A stretch of 64,000 nucleotides of DNA from Arcobacter iocasae (GTDB taxonomy: Bacteria > Campylobacterota > Campylobacteria > Campylobacterales > Arcobacteraceae). The stretch is taken from NCBI RefSeq assembly GCF_042214795.1, contig NZ_CP090177.1, forward strand, positions 1,488,001-1,552,000, in the 5' to 3' direction. Below the pieces are notes generated by a model. It worked only from the letters and a program-made list of their open reading frames with translations, ran no database searches and was not told the DNA's origin. Positions 7,488 to 16,983 of this stretch are shown here, piece by piece (the stretch's first letter is position 1; every line of letters begins with the position of its first letter). The translations under genes were made by a program, and so were the position numbers.

Positions 7488-8834
7488 GATATTACATAAT
7501 ACTCTTAATTTATACATAGTATAAAAATAAGCAAATATGGCAGCACTATAAATCATAAGTAACATGCCCACAAACAAATAAATATAATCAAGTTTAAAAT
7601 AGCTTACAATAATATATGAAACTATTGCTTTAGCGATAAGTTGTCTATATATTCCTATATAAAATATCATCTTAGGTTGTTTTATAGCTTGAAGAGTTGA
7701 TACACAAATAAATAAAATAATATAAGCATAAAATATCCATACTTCTACAAGTAAATAATTAAAGCCATAGTCAATAACTGTTGCATCATCATCAAATTGA
7801 GCAACTATGAGTTTTCCAAAAACATATAAAAAAATAATTCCAAATGTTGATATCATAAAGCCATATTTTAATGATAACATTACAATTTCTTTTACTCTAT
7901 TAAATTGTTTTGCTCCATAATTATTTGATACAAGTGAAAGAACAGCGGTACTAAGTCCTAGTGCTGGTAATAACATAAGTTGTTCAACTCTAAATCCAAT
8001 TCCATATCCTGCAACTGCTTTATACCCATATTGTGTTACATAATAAGTTAGAATAATAGAACCAAAAGCCATAGTCAACATATTTAAACTAGAAGGTATT
8101 CCTTGCTTAAAGAAAGCCTTATAAACTCTTAGATTAGGTAAATAGTACTCTAACCTATCAAAGTGGATTATCTTTGTTTGTAGCACTTTATAAAGCATAT
8201 AAAACATGTTTATAAATTGAACTAAAACAGTTGCGAAGGCAATACCTGCTATTCCCATTTCTGGAATAATCCAAAAACCATACATAAACAAAGGATTTAA
8301 GGCTAAGTTAGCAAAAAAACCAAAAATCAAAGAGTTTCTATATGTTTTTGTATCTCCTTTTGATACAAGTATTGCATTAAGGGCAAAATTAGCCATAAAA
8401 AATATTGTACCAAAAAGGATTACATTGATATATTTTAAACAAATATCAAGATAAGCATCTGTTGCTCCAAGAAGTTTAAATAACATAGGAGAAGCAAAAT
8501 ATCCAAGAATAGAGAATATGACTCCCAAAATAACTAAGAAACCAATTCCTTTATGGGCATAAATAGATGCTAGGTGATTTTTCTTTTTTCCAAAAGAGTT
8601 ACCAATTAGTGCGCTGATTGCTGATGAAAAACCATATCCAAAACCTGTAATTAAAAAATATATCATAAATGATAGGGATAATGCAGCAATTGCTTCTGTA
8701 GAGATTAAACCTGCGTAAAATGTATCTACTACATTATACATAGTATTAAAAAACATACCAGTACTTGCAGGTATTGCTAATTCTTTTATAAGTTTTGGAA
8801 TAGGTTCTTCAATTAAATATTGAGTTTTATTCAA
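7479..8834 (-). CDS. MATE-family multidrug/Na+ efflux transporter
   Basis: A 451-residue polytopic inner-membrane protein with about twelve hydrophobic segments in two similar halves. The N-terminal AIPASTGMFFNTMYNVVDTFYAGLISTEAIAALSLSF matches the MatE entry motif (P..G......V...VD....G..G..A.AA) and the second half repeats it with GIPSSLNMLTMAFGSIILTYYV. Likely exports cationic compounds or toxins in exchange for Na+ or H+; substrate unknown. It lies downstream of hom on the same strand with a 24-bp gap and may be co-transcribed with it. Confidence 0.9.
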   Translation of the reverse strand: MNKTQYLIEEPIPKLIKELAIPASTGMFFNTMYNVVDTFYAGLISTEAIAALSLSFMIYFLITGFGYGFSSAISALIGNSFGKKKNHLASIYAHKGIGFLVILGVIFSILGYFASPMLFKLLGATDAYLDICLKYINVILFGTIFFMANFALNAILVSKGDTKTYRNSLIFGFFANLALNPLFMYGFWIIPEMGIAGIAFATVLVQFINMFYMLYKVLQTKIIHFDRLEYYLPNLRVYKAFFKQGIPSSLNMLTMAFGSIILTYYVTQYGYKAVAGYGIGFRVEQLMLLPALGLSTAVLSLVSNNYGAKQFNRVKEIVMLSLKYGFMISTFGIIFLYVFGKLIVAQFDDDATVIDYGFNYLLVEVWIFYAYIILFICVSTLQAIKQPKMIFYIGIYRQLIAKAIVSYIIVSYFKLDYIYLFVGMLLMIYSAAIFAYFYTMYKLRVLCNIRV

Positions 8835-8858
8835 TTGAAACCTTTATTTTAAATTTTA

Positions 8859-10121
8859 TTAATCTTCTATTCTGATCATAACTGGTTTAGTAGTTGCAAC
8901 TCCAGAATTTTCTATTTCTTTTAGTGCTTTATTTATATTTTTTTCTACACAAATATGAGTAGAAAGTAAAAGATGTGCACAAGTTGTATTGTATGGTTTT
9001 TGAATCATTTTTTCAATAGAAATCTCATGTTCACCTAATATTTTAGTAACTTTTGCTAAAACACCTACTTTATCTTCAATTCTAAGTCTTAAATAATATT
9101 TTGTTTCAATTTCATCTTTTGGCATGATTGTAAGATTTGCTTTATAGTCAAACTCAAACCCTAGCATTGGTGCACCTTTACCTCTTCTTGCAATATCTAC
9201 AATATTTGCAATAACAGCACTTGCAGTTGCATTTCCACCAGCTCCTGGTCCATAATACATAGTTTCACCAACTTTATCACCAATTACAGAGATACCATTC
9301 ATTACTCCATCAACTTTTGCAATCATTTCACTTTTTGGAATAAATGCAGGATGAACTCTTAATTCTATTTGTTTACCAACTCTTTTTGCAATAGCTAATA
9401 ATTTGATAGAATAATTAAATTCATTGGCAAAATCAATATCTGGAGTATCAATATCTTGAATTCCTTCTATTAATATATCTTCAGGTTTAGCATCAACATC
9501 ATAAGCAATTGAGGCTAAGATTAGAAGTTTATGGGCTGCATCAAATCCACCAACATCAAAAGTTGGATCAGCTTCGGCATAACCTAACTCTTGAGACTCT
9601 TTTAATATAGAATCATAATCAACACCATCATTTATCATTCTAGTTAGCATATAATTACAAGTACCGTTTAGAATACCTCTAATTGATTCTATATTATTTG
9701 CAGATAATCCATCTCTTAAGGCATTAATTATAGGAATTCCCCCAGCAACTGCTGCTTCATATTCAAATGGAATATCACCAGCTAGTTTTTCTAAATCATA
9801 TCTATGATATGCAAGAAGAGCTTTATTAGCTGTAACTACTGGTTTTCCTTTTAATAGTGCTCTTTTAATGATTTCATATGGTCTTTCAACCCCACCCATA
9901 AGTTCAACAATAATATCAATAGAATCATCATTTAAAGCTCTATCTAAATCATCTGTTAATTCAATAGTTACATCTCTTTTTTTGCTTAAATCATTTACAA
10001 CACCAATAGTAGGAACAATTTCAATTCCAGCACGCGAGGTAATAATATCTTTATTATCTTTTAATATATTTGCAACACTTGCTCCAACAGTTCCTACACC
10101 AATAATTGCGATTTTTAACAT
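8859..10121 (-). CDS. hom: Homoserine dehydrogenase
   Basis: Cytoplasmic enzyme that reduces aspartate semialdehyde to homoserine, the branch point to threonine and methionine. The 420-residue sequence has an N-terminal NAD(P)-binding GVGTVG loop (residues 7-12), the TANKALLA catalytic-domain segment, the ILNGTCNYML motif, GYAEADPTFDVGGFDAAHKL with the catalytic Lys region, and a C-terminal ACT domain (from about residue 345, LRLRIEDKVGVLAKV) for feedback by threonine. Length is typical of monofunctional HSDs with an ACT domain. It begins 8 bases after the aminotransferase gene ends, so the two are an operon. Confidence 0.96.
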   Translation of the reverse strand: MLKIAIIGVGTVGASVANILKDNKDIITSRAGIEIVPTIGVVNDLSKKRDVTIELTDDLDRALNDDSIDIIVELMGGVERPYEIIKRALLKGKPVVTANKALLAYHRYDLEKLAGDIPFEYEAAVAGGIPIINALRDGLSANNIESIRGILNGTCNYMLTRMINDGVDYDSILKESQELGYAEADPTFDVGGFDAAHKLLILASIAYDVDAKPEDILIEGIQDIDTPDIDFANEFNYSIKLLAIAKRVGKQIELRVHPAFIPKSEMIAKVDGVMNGISVIGDKVGETMYYGPGAGGNATASAVIANIVDIARRGKGAPMLGFEFDYKANLTIMPKDEIETKYYLRLRIEDKVGVLAKVTKILGEHEISIEKMIQKPYNTTCAHLLLSTHICVEKNINKALKEIENSGVATTKPVMIRIED

Positions 10122-10129
10122 TTCTTATC

Positions 10130-11338
10130 CTATAAACTATTTAAATATTTCTTTATATTTTTTGCTGCTTGTCTAATTCTTTTTTCATTTTCAATTAAAG
10201 CAATTCTTACATATTGGTCTCCATACTGACCAAATCCAATACCAGGGCTTACTGCCACTTTCGCTTCTGTAAGAAGTTGTTTAGAAAACTCCATACTTCC
10301 CAGATGTGCAGCTTTTTCTGGGATTTTTGCCCAAATAAACATAGAAGCATTTGGCACATCCATATTCCAACCTGCATCTTTAAAGGCTTCAATCATTACA
10401 TCTCTTCTATAATGATACTTTTCAATATGTTGTGCAACACATTCTTGTGGTCCATCAAGTGCAATAGTTGCAGCTACTTGAATAGGTGTAAACATACCAT
10501 AGTCAAGCCATGATTTGATTCTTTTTAAAGCACCTACTAGTTTTTCATTTCCAACAATAAAACCAACTCTCCATCCTGCCATATTGTATGATTTACTTAA
10601 AGTAAATGACTCAACAGCAACATCTAAAGCACCTTCAGCTTGGAAGATTGACGGTGTAACATATCCATCAAAAGTAATATCAGCATAAGCAATATCAGAG
10701 ATAATATAAAATCTCTCTTTTTTAGCAAGGTCAACCAATTTTTGGTAAAATTCAGGTGTAACGGTTGCACAAGTTGGATTATGTGGGAAATTTACCACCA
10801 CATATTTAACTTTTGGAATTGATTCTCTTAATGTTTTATTTAATCTTGCAAAAAACTCATCTTCATCAACTTTAAAGTCTCTACCAAATGGTAATTCAAA
10901 ATTGTGAATACATCCACCTGCAAGCATAAAAGCATATGAGTGAATAGGATATGTAGGATCTGGAACTACTGCTACATCACCAACATTTACTATAGCTTGT
11001 ACTAAGTGAACATACCCTTCTTTACTTCCCATTGTCGCAACTGCATGTTTATTTGGGTCTAAATAATCAACCCCATATTTTCTTTTATACCAATTACAAA
11101 TAGCAAGTCTTAGTTTATAAATACCTGCACTTGCACTATAACCATGATTTTTTGGTTTATCTGCTGTCTCTTTTAATTTATCAATTATATGTTGTGGTGC
11201 TGGACCATCAGGATTTCCCATAGAAAAATCTATGATATCCTCACCTTTTCTTCTAGCTTCCATTTTTATATTATTTACTTCTGCAAACACATAGTTTGGA
11301 AGTCTTTTCATTCTTTCAAATTCAATTTCTGGGAACAC
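10130..11338 (-). CDS. alaC: PLP-dependent alanine/aspartate-type aminotransferase (AlaC-like)
   Basis: A 402-residue fold-type I aminotransferase. It has the N-terminal RLPNYVF..... and DFSMGNPDGPAP, VPDPTYPIH, the PLP-contacting NFPHNPTCA (Asn), SDIAYADI (Asp/Tyr), the Schiff-base lysine in FTLSKSYNMAGWRVGF (SLSKS-like) and C-terminal RIALIEN with the substrate-binding Arg. The pattern is closest to E. coli AlaC (YfdZ). Such proteins are often named LL-diaminopimelate aminotransferase or aspartate aminotransferase in Campylobacterota, so substrate is uncertain: pyruvate/alanine is the best guess. Adjacent to hom. Confidence 0.85.
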   Translation of the reverse strand: MFPEIEFERMKRLPNYVFAEVNNIKMEARRKGEDIIDFSMGNPDGPAPQHIIDKLKETADKPKNHGYSASAGIYKLRLAICNWYKRKYGVDYLDPNKHAVATMGSKEGYVHLVQAIVNVGDVAVVPDPTYPIHSYAFMLAGGCIHNFELPFGRDFKVDEDEFFARLNKTLRESIPKVKYVVVNFPHNPTCATVTPEFYQKLVDLAKKERFYIISDIAYADITFDGYVTPSIFQAEGALDVAVESFTLSKSYNMAGWRVGFIVGNEKLVGALKRIKSWLDYGMFTPIQVAATIALDGPQECVAQHIEKYHYRRDVMIEAFKDAGWNMDVPNASMFIWAKIPEKAAHLGSMEFSKQLLTEAKVAVSPGIGFGQYGDQYVRIALIENEKRIRQAAKNIKKYLNSL

Positions 11339-11340
11339 GA

Positions 11341-12162
11341 CTACTCCTTGATTAGTACTGTTAATCCACGCTTTATGTTAAATAGCGTGTACAAATCTGT
11401 TATTTTAATATATCTTGTATTTTCTGGTATAGAAAGTGTTAAATTTCTATATACTTTTTCTTCTTTTGAAACCTTTAGTATATTCAAATGTTCATCATAA
11501 AATACCACATAAGGAAGCCAACTATTAAGTGTTTTACTTGCTATGAATATTGTACTTGCTTTATCAATTTTTATAAAGTATGGAGATAAAGGTTTAGAAA
11601 AAGATACTTTTTCATTAGTTGTTACATATATTGCATCGTATAAAGATGCATTTGTTGTATCTAGTTCATATACCCATTTATCATTTTCTTCTTTTGTTAT
11701 ATTTGTAACTTTACAATCATGTTGAAATAATTCATTTGAAAATACTAAAGGATCAATGGCGGCCTCTGTTTTTAACTTTATTGTCCAAGTTAAAGTCTCA
11801 GTTCCATCATAAACTGTATGTTTTGTAAAGTAATAGTAGTATCCAAGTGATTTTAATGTATCTTTTAAAATTTTTAAAGATTTAGTTGGATTACTATTTA
11901 TTTTAAAAGTAACTTCGATATCTTTAGGTTCATTAAATGCAAGAGTTAATAAACCATTTTCTTTCAAAGTTTTTAAAATAGTTTGATAGTTAAGTCCATC
12001 AACTGTCGTAAACTGATACTCTTTTTTAAAAATAAAATTTATTAAATTTTTATGTGTAAGATAGCTATGTGTACCAATGAAGTTTTCAATCTTTTGATTT
12101 AACAACTCATTTGCACTAAGACTCATCACTAAAAAAACAGAAATTAAAATTTTTTTTATCAT
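11341..12162 (-). CDS. Conserved-looking periplasmic protein of unknown function
   Basis: A 273-residue protein with a clear signal peptide (MIKKILISVFLVMSLSA, cleavage before NELLNQ). The mature part begins with two alpha/beta segments that resemble secretin-type N-domains or STN-like folds (FKEN-type repeats around residues 60-125, LKTLKENGLLTLAFNEPKDIEVTF). It ends in an all-beta segment (190-273). I do not recognise a named family. It ends 3 bases before the aminotransferase start, in the same direction, so it is probably the first gene of the alaC-hom unit. Function is not assigned. Confidence 0.7.
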   Translation of the reverse strand: MIKKILISVFLVMSLSANELLNQKIENFIGTHSYLTHKNLINFIFKKEYQFTTVDGLNYQTILKTLKENGLLTLAFNEPKDIEVTFKINSNPTKSLKILKDTLKSLGYYYYFTKHTVYDGTETLTWTIKLKTEAAIDPLVFSNELFQHDCKVTNITKEENDKWVYELDTTNASLYDAIYVTTNEKVSFSKPLSPYFIKIDKASTIFIASKTLNSWLPYVVFYDEHLNILKVSKEEKVYRNLTLSIPENTRYIKITDLYTLFNIKRGLTVLIKE

Positions 12163-12179
12163 CAGTTTACTCTTTTGTT

Positions 12180-12872
12180 TTATTTCATTAAATTATATAT
12201 TAAAATACCCGCTGCAACAGATACATTTAAAGAATCAAAGTTATTCTCCATACCTATTGAAACTTTTAAATCCAATTTACTAATAATCTTATTAGATAAC
12301 CCTTCTCCTTCACTTCCTAAGAAAAGAGCGACCTTATCCTCTTTTGTTATTGTTCCATATTTTTTTAAATCTGTCCCATTCATAGTTGCACCAATAAGTG
12401 CATAACCACACTGTTTTAGCTCATTTGCCAGATCTAAAGAATTTGGATACAAAGAAAAGGGCATGTCAAGCATAGCACCAGAACTTGTTCGTATAACTCC
12501 TGATTCATTAAGAGATTTTACTCCCGCTGCAACTATTCCATCAACTCCAAGTGCATAAGCAGTTCTTGTAATTGCTCCTATGTTACCTACATCTGTAAGA
12601 CCATCAAGTACTACTATAAAATTGTTTTGTTTCATTTCGTTTATTGGAGTGTAATCGAACTCTTCTTTAAGTTTTAGAAAAAATCCTTGATGATTCCCAC
12701 CTTTTGCCAAAGATTGGGCTTTTTTGTTATCAAGTCTGATTATTTTTTTACCAAGTTTTAAAAACTTTGAAAAAACCTTTTTATCTAATTCCTTAGAAAA
12801 CATAACCTCTTCAATGATTGAAGGGTGATTGTCTAAAACGTATAAAACTATTTGTTTGCCATATATTATCAT
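12180..12872 (-). CDS. rlmB: SpoU-family rRNA/tRNA 2'-O-ribose methyltransferase (RlmB-type)
   Basis: A 230-residue SPOUT methyltransferase that transfers a methyl from S-adenosylmethionine to a ribose 2'-OH, most likely G2251 of 23S rRNA. An N-terminal substrate-binding domain (residues 1-75) is followed by the knot motifs: VVLDGLTDVGNIGAITRTA with the catalytic Arg (motif 1), LFLGSEGEGLS (motif 2) and IGMENNFDSLNVSVAAGIL (motif 3; usually IPM-SLNVSVAA). The motif order and spacing are typical of RlmB/TrmH. Whether the target is rRNA or tRNA cannot be settled from sequence alone. Divergent from the chemoreceptor gene. Confidence 0.9.
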   Translation of the reverse strand: MIIYGKQIVLYVLDNHPSIIEEVMFSKELDKKVFSKFLKLGKKIIRLDNKKAQSLAKGGNHQGFFLKLKEEFDYTPINEMKQNNFIVVLDGLTDVGNIGAITRTAYALGVDGIVAAGVKSLNESGVIRTSSGAMLDMPFSLYPNSLDLANELKQCGYALIGATMNGTDLKKYGTITKEDKVALFLGSEGEGLSNKIISKLDLKVSIGMENNFDSLNVSVAAGILIYNLMK

Positions 12873-12947
12873 AGGGGGATTTTATCTAAAATATGTTGAT
12901 AAATATCTTTTGTAAAATTATTTTAACATTTTGCTTTAATCAGGCTA

Positions 12948-12953
12948 TATAAT
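12948..12953 (+). promoter_or_regulatory. -10 box of the FIST chemoreceptor gene
   Basis: A perfect TATAAT at 12948-12953 within GGCTATATAATTAGAG, about 37 bp before the ATG at 12990. No clear -35 is seen; the upstream T-rich pulses fit the Campylobacterota sigma-70 style. Start codon is supported by AAAAAGGGATACAAGT just before it. Confidence 0.5.
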
Positions 12954-12989
12954 TAGAGTAGACTTACAAATAAAAAAGGGATACAAGTA

Positions 12990-14969
12990 ATGGAAAAGTT
13001 AAACACAAATTTTATAAAAATTCTAACTACTGATAATACTAATTTAAGTGATTTACTTATAAATGAGTTATTTTTTGAAGAAAATGATCCGAAATTAGTA
13101 CTAGGATTTATCTCTCCAAATATAGACTTTCAAGAGATTTCTTCAAAAATAAGAAACTTTTTTCCTAATTCTACAAAAGTAGTCTTATCAACAACAGCGG
13201 GGGAACTTTGTACATTTAATCTAAATGAAAAAAGAGACTCTTTGTATCATGAGACAAATGAGGGTTGGAATAATATTGTTTTACAAAGTTTTAGTGATGA
13301 AATTATTGATAAAGTTGAAGTATTTACCGTACCATTATATAGTGAAAGTATTGCTTCTCAAACAATATCTCATAAAGAGCGAATTGAAAAAATCAAAAAT
13401 GAAATAGATAGATTCAATATTTCTTTTAAAATAAACCATACTGATAGTTTGGCATTTACTTTAGTAGATGGTTTATCAAATAGTGAAAGTTTTTTTACTG
13501 AAGCTGTTTACGCAAGTGGGAAACTACCTTGTTTATTAATAGGTGGATCAGCTGGAGGTAAATTAGATTTTAAAGAAACATATATTTATAATAATGCACA
13601 GCCAGTAAGACATAGCGCTGTTGTTACCTTGATAAAATTAAAACCAAACATTAAGTATGGTGTATTTAAATCACAAAGTGGTGATTTAACAGATATGGCA
13701 TTTTTGATAGCCCAATCAAATGTATTAAATAGAAGTGTACAAAGTGTTTTAAGAACAAGTGATAATAAAATTATAAATTTTGTTGATGCTCTATGTTCAA
13801 GATTAAATTGTACATTAGAAGATTTACCAAACTTACTTAGTCAATATACTTTTGCTATTAAAGTTGAAGATGAAATATATATTAGATCAGTATCTAATGT
13901 AGATATAGAAAATAAAAATATCTCTTTTTTCTGTGATATAGCATTTGGAGATATTTTATACCTTGTAAAAAATAAAGAGTTTACTTCTCAAACAGAAAGT
14001 GACTATCGAAAGTTTTCTTCGAAGAAAAAAGAAAAACCAATAGGTGCTATATTTAATGATTGTATTTTAAGAAGATTATTAAATGCAGATAATTTAAATG
14101 GTATAAAAACATTCAATGATATTCCATTAGCAGGAAGTTCGACTTTTGGGGAATTATTGGGATTAAATATAAATCAAACTTTGACAGCACTTTTCTTTTA
14201 TAATGTAGAAGATGATAATAGTTTTAGTGATGAGTATGCAGATAATTTTGTTGATAAATATGCTTCATATTGTTGTTATTTTAAACAAAGGGAGATAAAC
14301 CAATATCAACTTTTTTCAAGGGTAAGAACTACTGTCGTAGATAATCTTAAAAATACATTTCCATTAATTCAAGATATGGTAAATATATTAAACTTTATTT
14401 ATGATAATACAAAAGAAGAAGCGATAGTTATAGATGATGTTACAAAAAGATTTGAGGCTTTTACAAAAGAAATATTAAATAATGTTGATTCCAATATTAA
14501 ATTAGTTGCAGATATGGAAGTGTTGACAAAAAATGCTGCAGATATCAAAAATGTTTTATATGCAATTTCTGAAGTTGCGATTCAAACAAATCTTTTAGCA
14601 TTAAATGCAGCAATAGAGGCTTCTCGTGCAGGAGAGTTTGGAAGAGGTTTTAAAGTTGTTGCTGATGAGGTAAAAAAACTTGCCCAAAGAAGTCAATTAA
14701 GTCTTACTGATAGTAATAAATCAGTTGATGTAGCAATAAAAGGTATCGATACCATATCTAATTCAATAACAACCACAAGTGAAAAATTACGAGACATATC
14801 TTCAAATATGGAAAAAATAAATATTTCAATTGATAAAATTAATGATAGCTCTACTCATAGTAATAATTTTATTGAAGAGAAAAAAGGTAGTTTCGATAAA
14901 TTAATTCAAAGTATAAAAGCAATTGAAGATATACAACATGAATTGGAGATATTAGAAAAAGGTTTTTAA
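12990..14969 (+). CDS. Soluble chemoreceptor with FIST sensory domains
   Basis: A 659-residue protein without a signal peptide or membrane segment, so a cytoplasmic methyl-accepting chemotaxis protein. Residues about 30-230 match an N-terminal FIST domain (LVDGLSNSESFFTEAVYAS..., CLLIGGSAGGKLDF), and 240-410 a FIST-C domain (GDLTDMAFLIAQ, IPLAGSSTFGELLGLN). FIST domains are thought to bind small ligands such as amino acids. The C-terminus (about 450-655) is the MCP signalling hairpin, with the conserved tip ending NLLALNAAIEASRAGEFGRGF and VVADEVKKLAQRS. No CheB/CheR tail pentapeptide is evident. Stands alone between divergent rlmB and convergent rsmI. Confidence 0.92.
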   Translation: MEKLNTNFIKILTTDNTNLSDLLINELFFEENDPKLVLGFISPNIDFQEISSKIRNFFPNSTKVVLSTTAGELCTFNLNEKRDSLYHETNEGWNNIVLQSFSDEIIDKVEVFTVPLYSESIASQTISHKERIEKIKNEIDRFNISFKINHTDSLAFTLVDGLSNSESFFTEAVYASGKLPCLLIGGSAGGKLDFKETYIYNNAQPVRHSAVVTLIKLKPNIKYGVFKSQSGDLTDMAFLIAQSNVLNRSVQSVLRTSDNKIINFVDALCSRLNCTLEDLPNLLSQYTFAIKVEDEIYIRSVSNVDIENKNISFFCDIAFGDILYLVKNKEFTSQTESDYRKFSSKKKEKPIGAIFNDCILRRLLNADNLNGIKTFNDIPLAGSSTFGELLGLNINQTLTALFFYNVEDDNSFSDEYADNFVDKYASYCCYFKQREINQYQLFSRVRTTVVDNLKNTFPLIQDMVNILNFIYDNTKEEAIVIDDVTKRFEAFTKEILNNVDSNIKLVADMEVLTKNAADIKNVLYAISEVAIQTNLLALNAAIEASRAGEFGRGFKVVADEVKKLAQRSQLSLTDSNKSVDVAIKGIDTISNSITTTSEKLRDISSNMEKINISIDKINDSSTHSNNFIEEKKGSFDKLIQSIKAIEDIQHELEILEKGF

Positions 14970-14971
14970 AA

Positions 14972-15787
14972 TTAGTTTTCGTCTAAAAGTTTTTGATAGA
15001 TATCTTTGATTTTTTCACCCGTTAGTTTAGAAAGTAATTTCGCTTTTACTTTTGGTGGCAAGTCAAGCTCTTGAATATCACTTAAACTTAAATTTTTTCC
15101 TGCACTTAAAAGAGGTTGGATGATTACAACCCATTCACCTCTTATATTTGTATCTTTAAGGTTTTTGTATAGATTTATTGATGTATCTTTAAAAGTTGTT
15201 TGATACTGTTTTGTCAATTCTTTTGCTAAAAAGATAGTTCTATTTTCATCAATATTTTTTAACTCTTCTAAAAGTTTTAAAAGTCTATGTGGTGATTCGT
15301 ATAAAATTGGTAAAATCTCACTATTCATTACCTTTTGTAGTTTCTCTTTTCTCTCAGTTCCCTTATGGGCTAAGAAACCAAAAAAAGTAAATTCTGTATG
15401 TTCAAATCCACTCATTGCAAAGGCTGTTAAAACTGCATTGGCTCCTGGAATTACATCATATTTAATATCATTTTGTATGGCAAATTCTACTAAAGTAGCT
15501 CCTGGATCTGAAACACAAGGCATACCAGCATCACTTACATATACAATATTTTTATCAAACATATCTTTTGATAATGTTTTTAAAACTTGTTGTTCATTAT
15601 GTGAATGAAATGATTTAAAATCTGTACAAGGAAAAGTTAGGTTGTATTTTGAAGTAAAAAGTGTTAGAAGTTTTTTTGTGACTCTGGTGTCTTCACAAAA
15701 AATTAGTTCCGCTTCCAATAGAGCATCAAGTGCACGCTTAGAAATATCTTCTAAGTTTCCTATTGGAGTTGGAACTAAAGTTAGCAT
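14972..15787 (-). CDS. rsmI: 16S rRNA (cytidine1402-2'-O)-methyltransferase
   Basis: A 271-residue tetrapyrrole-methylase-fold enzyme that methylates the ribose of C1402 in 16S rRNA. Visible motifs: N-terminal LVPTPIGNLEDISKRAL, LIFCEDTR, the SAM-binding SDAGMPCVSDPG, VIPGANAVLTAFAMSG and the FFGFLAHKG...YESPHRL segment. The C-terminal small domain (LPPKVKAKLLSKLTG) is present and length is normal. It follows rpmE in the same direction with a 16-bp gap. Confidence 0.95.
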   Translation of the reverse strand: MLTLVPTPIGNLEDISKRALDALLEAELIFCEDTRVTKKLLTLFTSKYNLTFPCTDFKSFHSHNEQQVLKTLSKDMFDKNIVYVSDAGMPCVSDPGATLVEFAIQNDIKYDVIPGANAVLTAFAMSGFEHTEFTFFGFLAHKGTERKEKLQKVMNSEILPILYESPHRLLKLLEELKNIDENRTIFLAKELTKQYQTTFKDTSINLYKNLKDTNIRGEWVVIIQPLLSAGKNLSLSDIQELDLPPKVKAKLLSKLTGEKIKDIYQKLLDEN

Positions 15788-15803
15788 TATAAGACTTGTT
15801 GTC

Positions 15804-16004
15804 TTATTTTTGTGCGTATTTAGCTTTGAATTTCTCTACTCTACCAGCAGCATCAACGATTTTTTGCTCTCCTGTGAAGAATGGGTGACAAGCTGAACAA
15901 ATATCAATTCTTAAAGTCTCAACATTTGATCTAGTTTCAAAAGTGTTACCACAAGAACAAGTTATTGTACAAGCTTTATAGTCTGGGTGAATTTCTTTTC
16001 TCAC
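15804..16004 (-). CDS. rpmE: Ribosomal protein bL31, zinc-binding type
   Basis: A 66-residue large-subunit ribosomal protein. It starts MRKEIHPDY, carries the zinc-ligand cysteines (C16/C18 in TCSCGNTF and C36/C39 in ICSACHPFFTG) of the C+ form, and ends with GRVEKFKAKY. Strong RBS AAAAGGAAAC precedes the ATG. Possibly co-transcribed with rsmI. Confidence 0.97.
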   Translation of the reverse strand: MRKEIHPDYKACTITCSCGNTFETRSNVETLRIDICSACHPFFTGEQKIVDAAGRVEKFKAKYAQK

Positions 16005-16090
16005 TTTGTTTCCTTTTAATTATGTAATATTTAACAAAAGGTCGAGTCTCGTTTGTCGCCCTTTATTAGATATTTAAAATAAGATTGGGA

Positions 16091-16978
16091 TTATACTGTA
16101 AAATACTTAAGAATATCTGAATTTAAGTTTTCTATAATATTCGTCTCTTGTTTTTGATTAAATTGAGATTTGTTAAAAGTATTTTGTCTTTTTGCTAGTT
16201 TTGCTGTATTTAAGGATATTTTTTCTTCTAATTGTTCTTTTGTGAGTTTACCATCAATAAATTCTAAGGTTTCAATAATACCAATAGCGCTCATGGCATT
16301 TGGCTTTCTTGTATATTTATTTTCTAAAAATAGAACTTCATCGATAACCCCATCTTGTATCATCTGTTTTGTACGAAGAGCTATTCTTTTTTTAAGTTCT
16401 TCTCTATCCCAATATATCTCAAAAAGTTTAAGCTCTGGAGACATTGGTTTTTTGGGATTTTCTATGAAATATTGGCTAGGAGTCAAGCCACTTTTTTTAT
16501 AAATAGAATAAGCTTTTTGTATACGATATTTATCATTAGAGGCTATTTTTTCCATATATGTTTTATCTAATTCAAAAAGCATTTTATAAATATCTTCATG
16601 GGGCATATCAAGTTTTACATCTTCTCCTACGCCTTCACTTATACCTTCAATCAATATTTTAAGGTAAAAACCTGTTCCACCTACGATAATAAGATTTTTG
16701 CCCTTTTGTCTGGCGAATTCTTTAGCTTTTTTATAACATTGCAAAAATTCAACCACATCAAAACTTTCATTTACAAAAACTTCATCTATGCCAAAATGGA
16801 TGATTCCATCTCTCTCTTTAAGTGTAGGTTTTGCAGAGGCTATATCTATTTCTTTATAAACAGAAAGTGAATCTAAAGATAAGATTATAGAGTTTGTTTT
16901 GTGGGCCATATCTATTGATAAGCCCGTTTTACCTGAAGCTGTTGCTCCTATGATTGCTATTTCTTTCATAAAACTCAA
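16091..16978 (-). CDS. miaA: tRNA dimethylallyltransferase
   Basis: A 295-residue enzyme that adds a dimethylallyl group to A37 of tRNAs reading UNN codons. It has the P-loop GATASGKTGLS (residues 11-21), SLDSLSVYKEIDIASAKP with the catalytic Asp, the GGTGFYLKILIEG signature, and the C-terminal MSAIGIIETLEFIDG and TAKLAKRQNTF segments. Length is usual for Campylobacterota. It begins 5 bases after the GNAT-nitrilase gene ends, so the two are probably one transcript. Confidence 0.95.
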   Translation of the reverse strand: MSFMKEIAIIGATASGKTGLSIDMAHKTNSIILSLDSLSVYKEIDIASAKPTLKERDGIIHFGIDEVFVNESFDVVEFLQCYKKAKEFARQKGKNLIIVGGTGFYLKILIEGISEGVGEDVKLDMPHEDIYKMLFELDKTYMEKIASNDKYRIQKAYSIYKKSGLTPSQYFIENPKKPMSPELKLFEIYWDREELKKRIALRTKQMIQDGVIDEVLFLENKYTRKPNAMSAIGIIETLEFIDGKLTKEQLEEKISLNTAKLAKRQNTFNKSQFNQKQETNIIENLNSDILKYFTV

Positions 16979-16983
16979 ATTTC

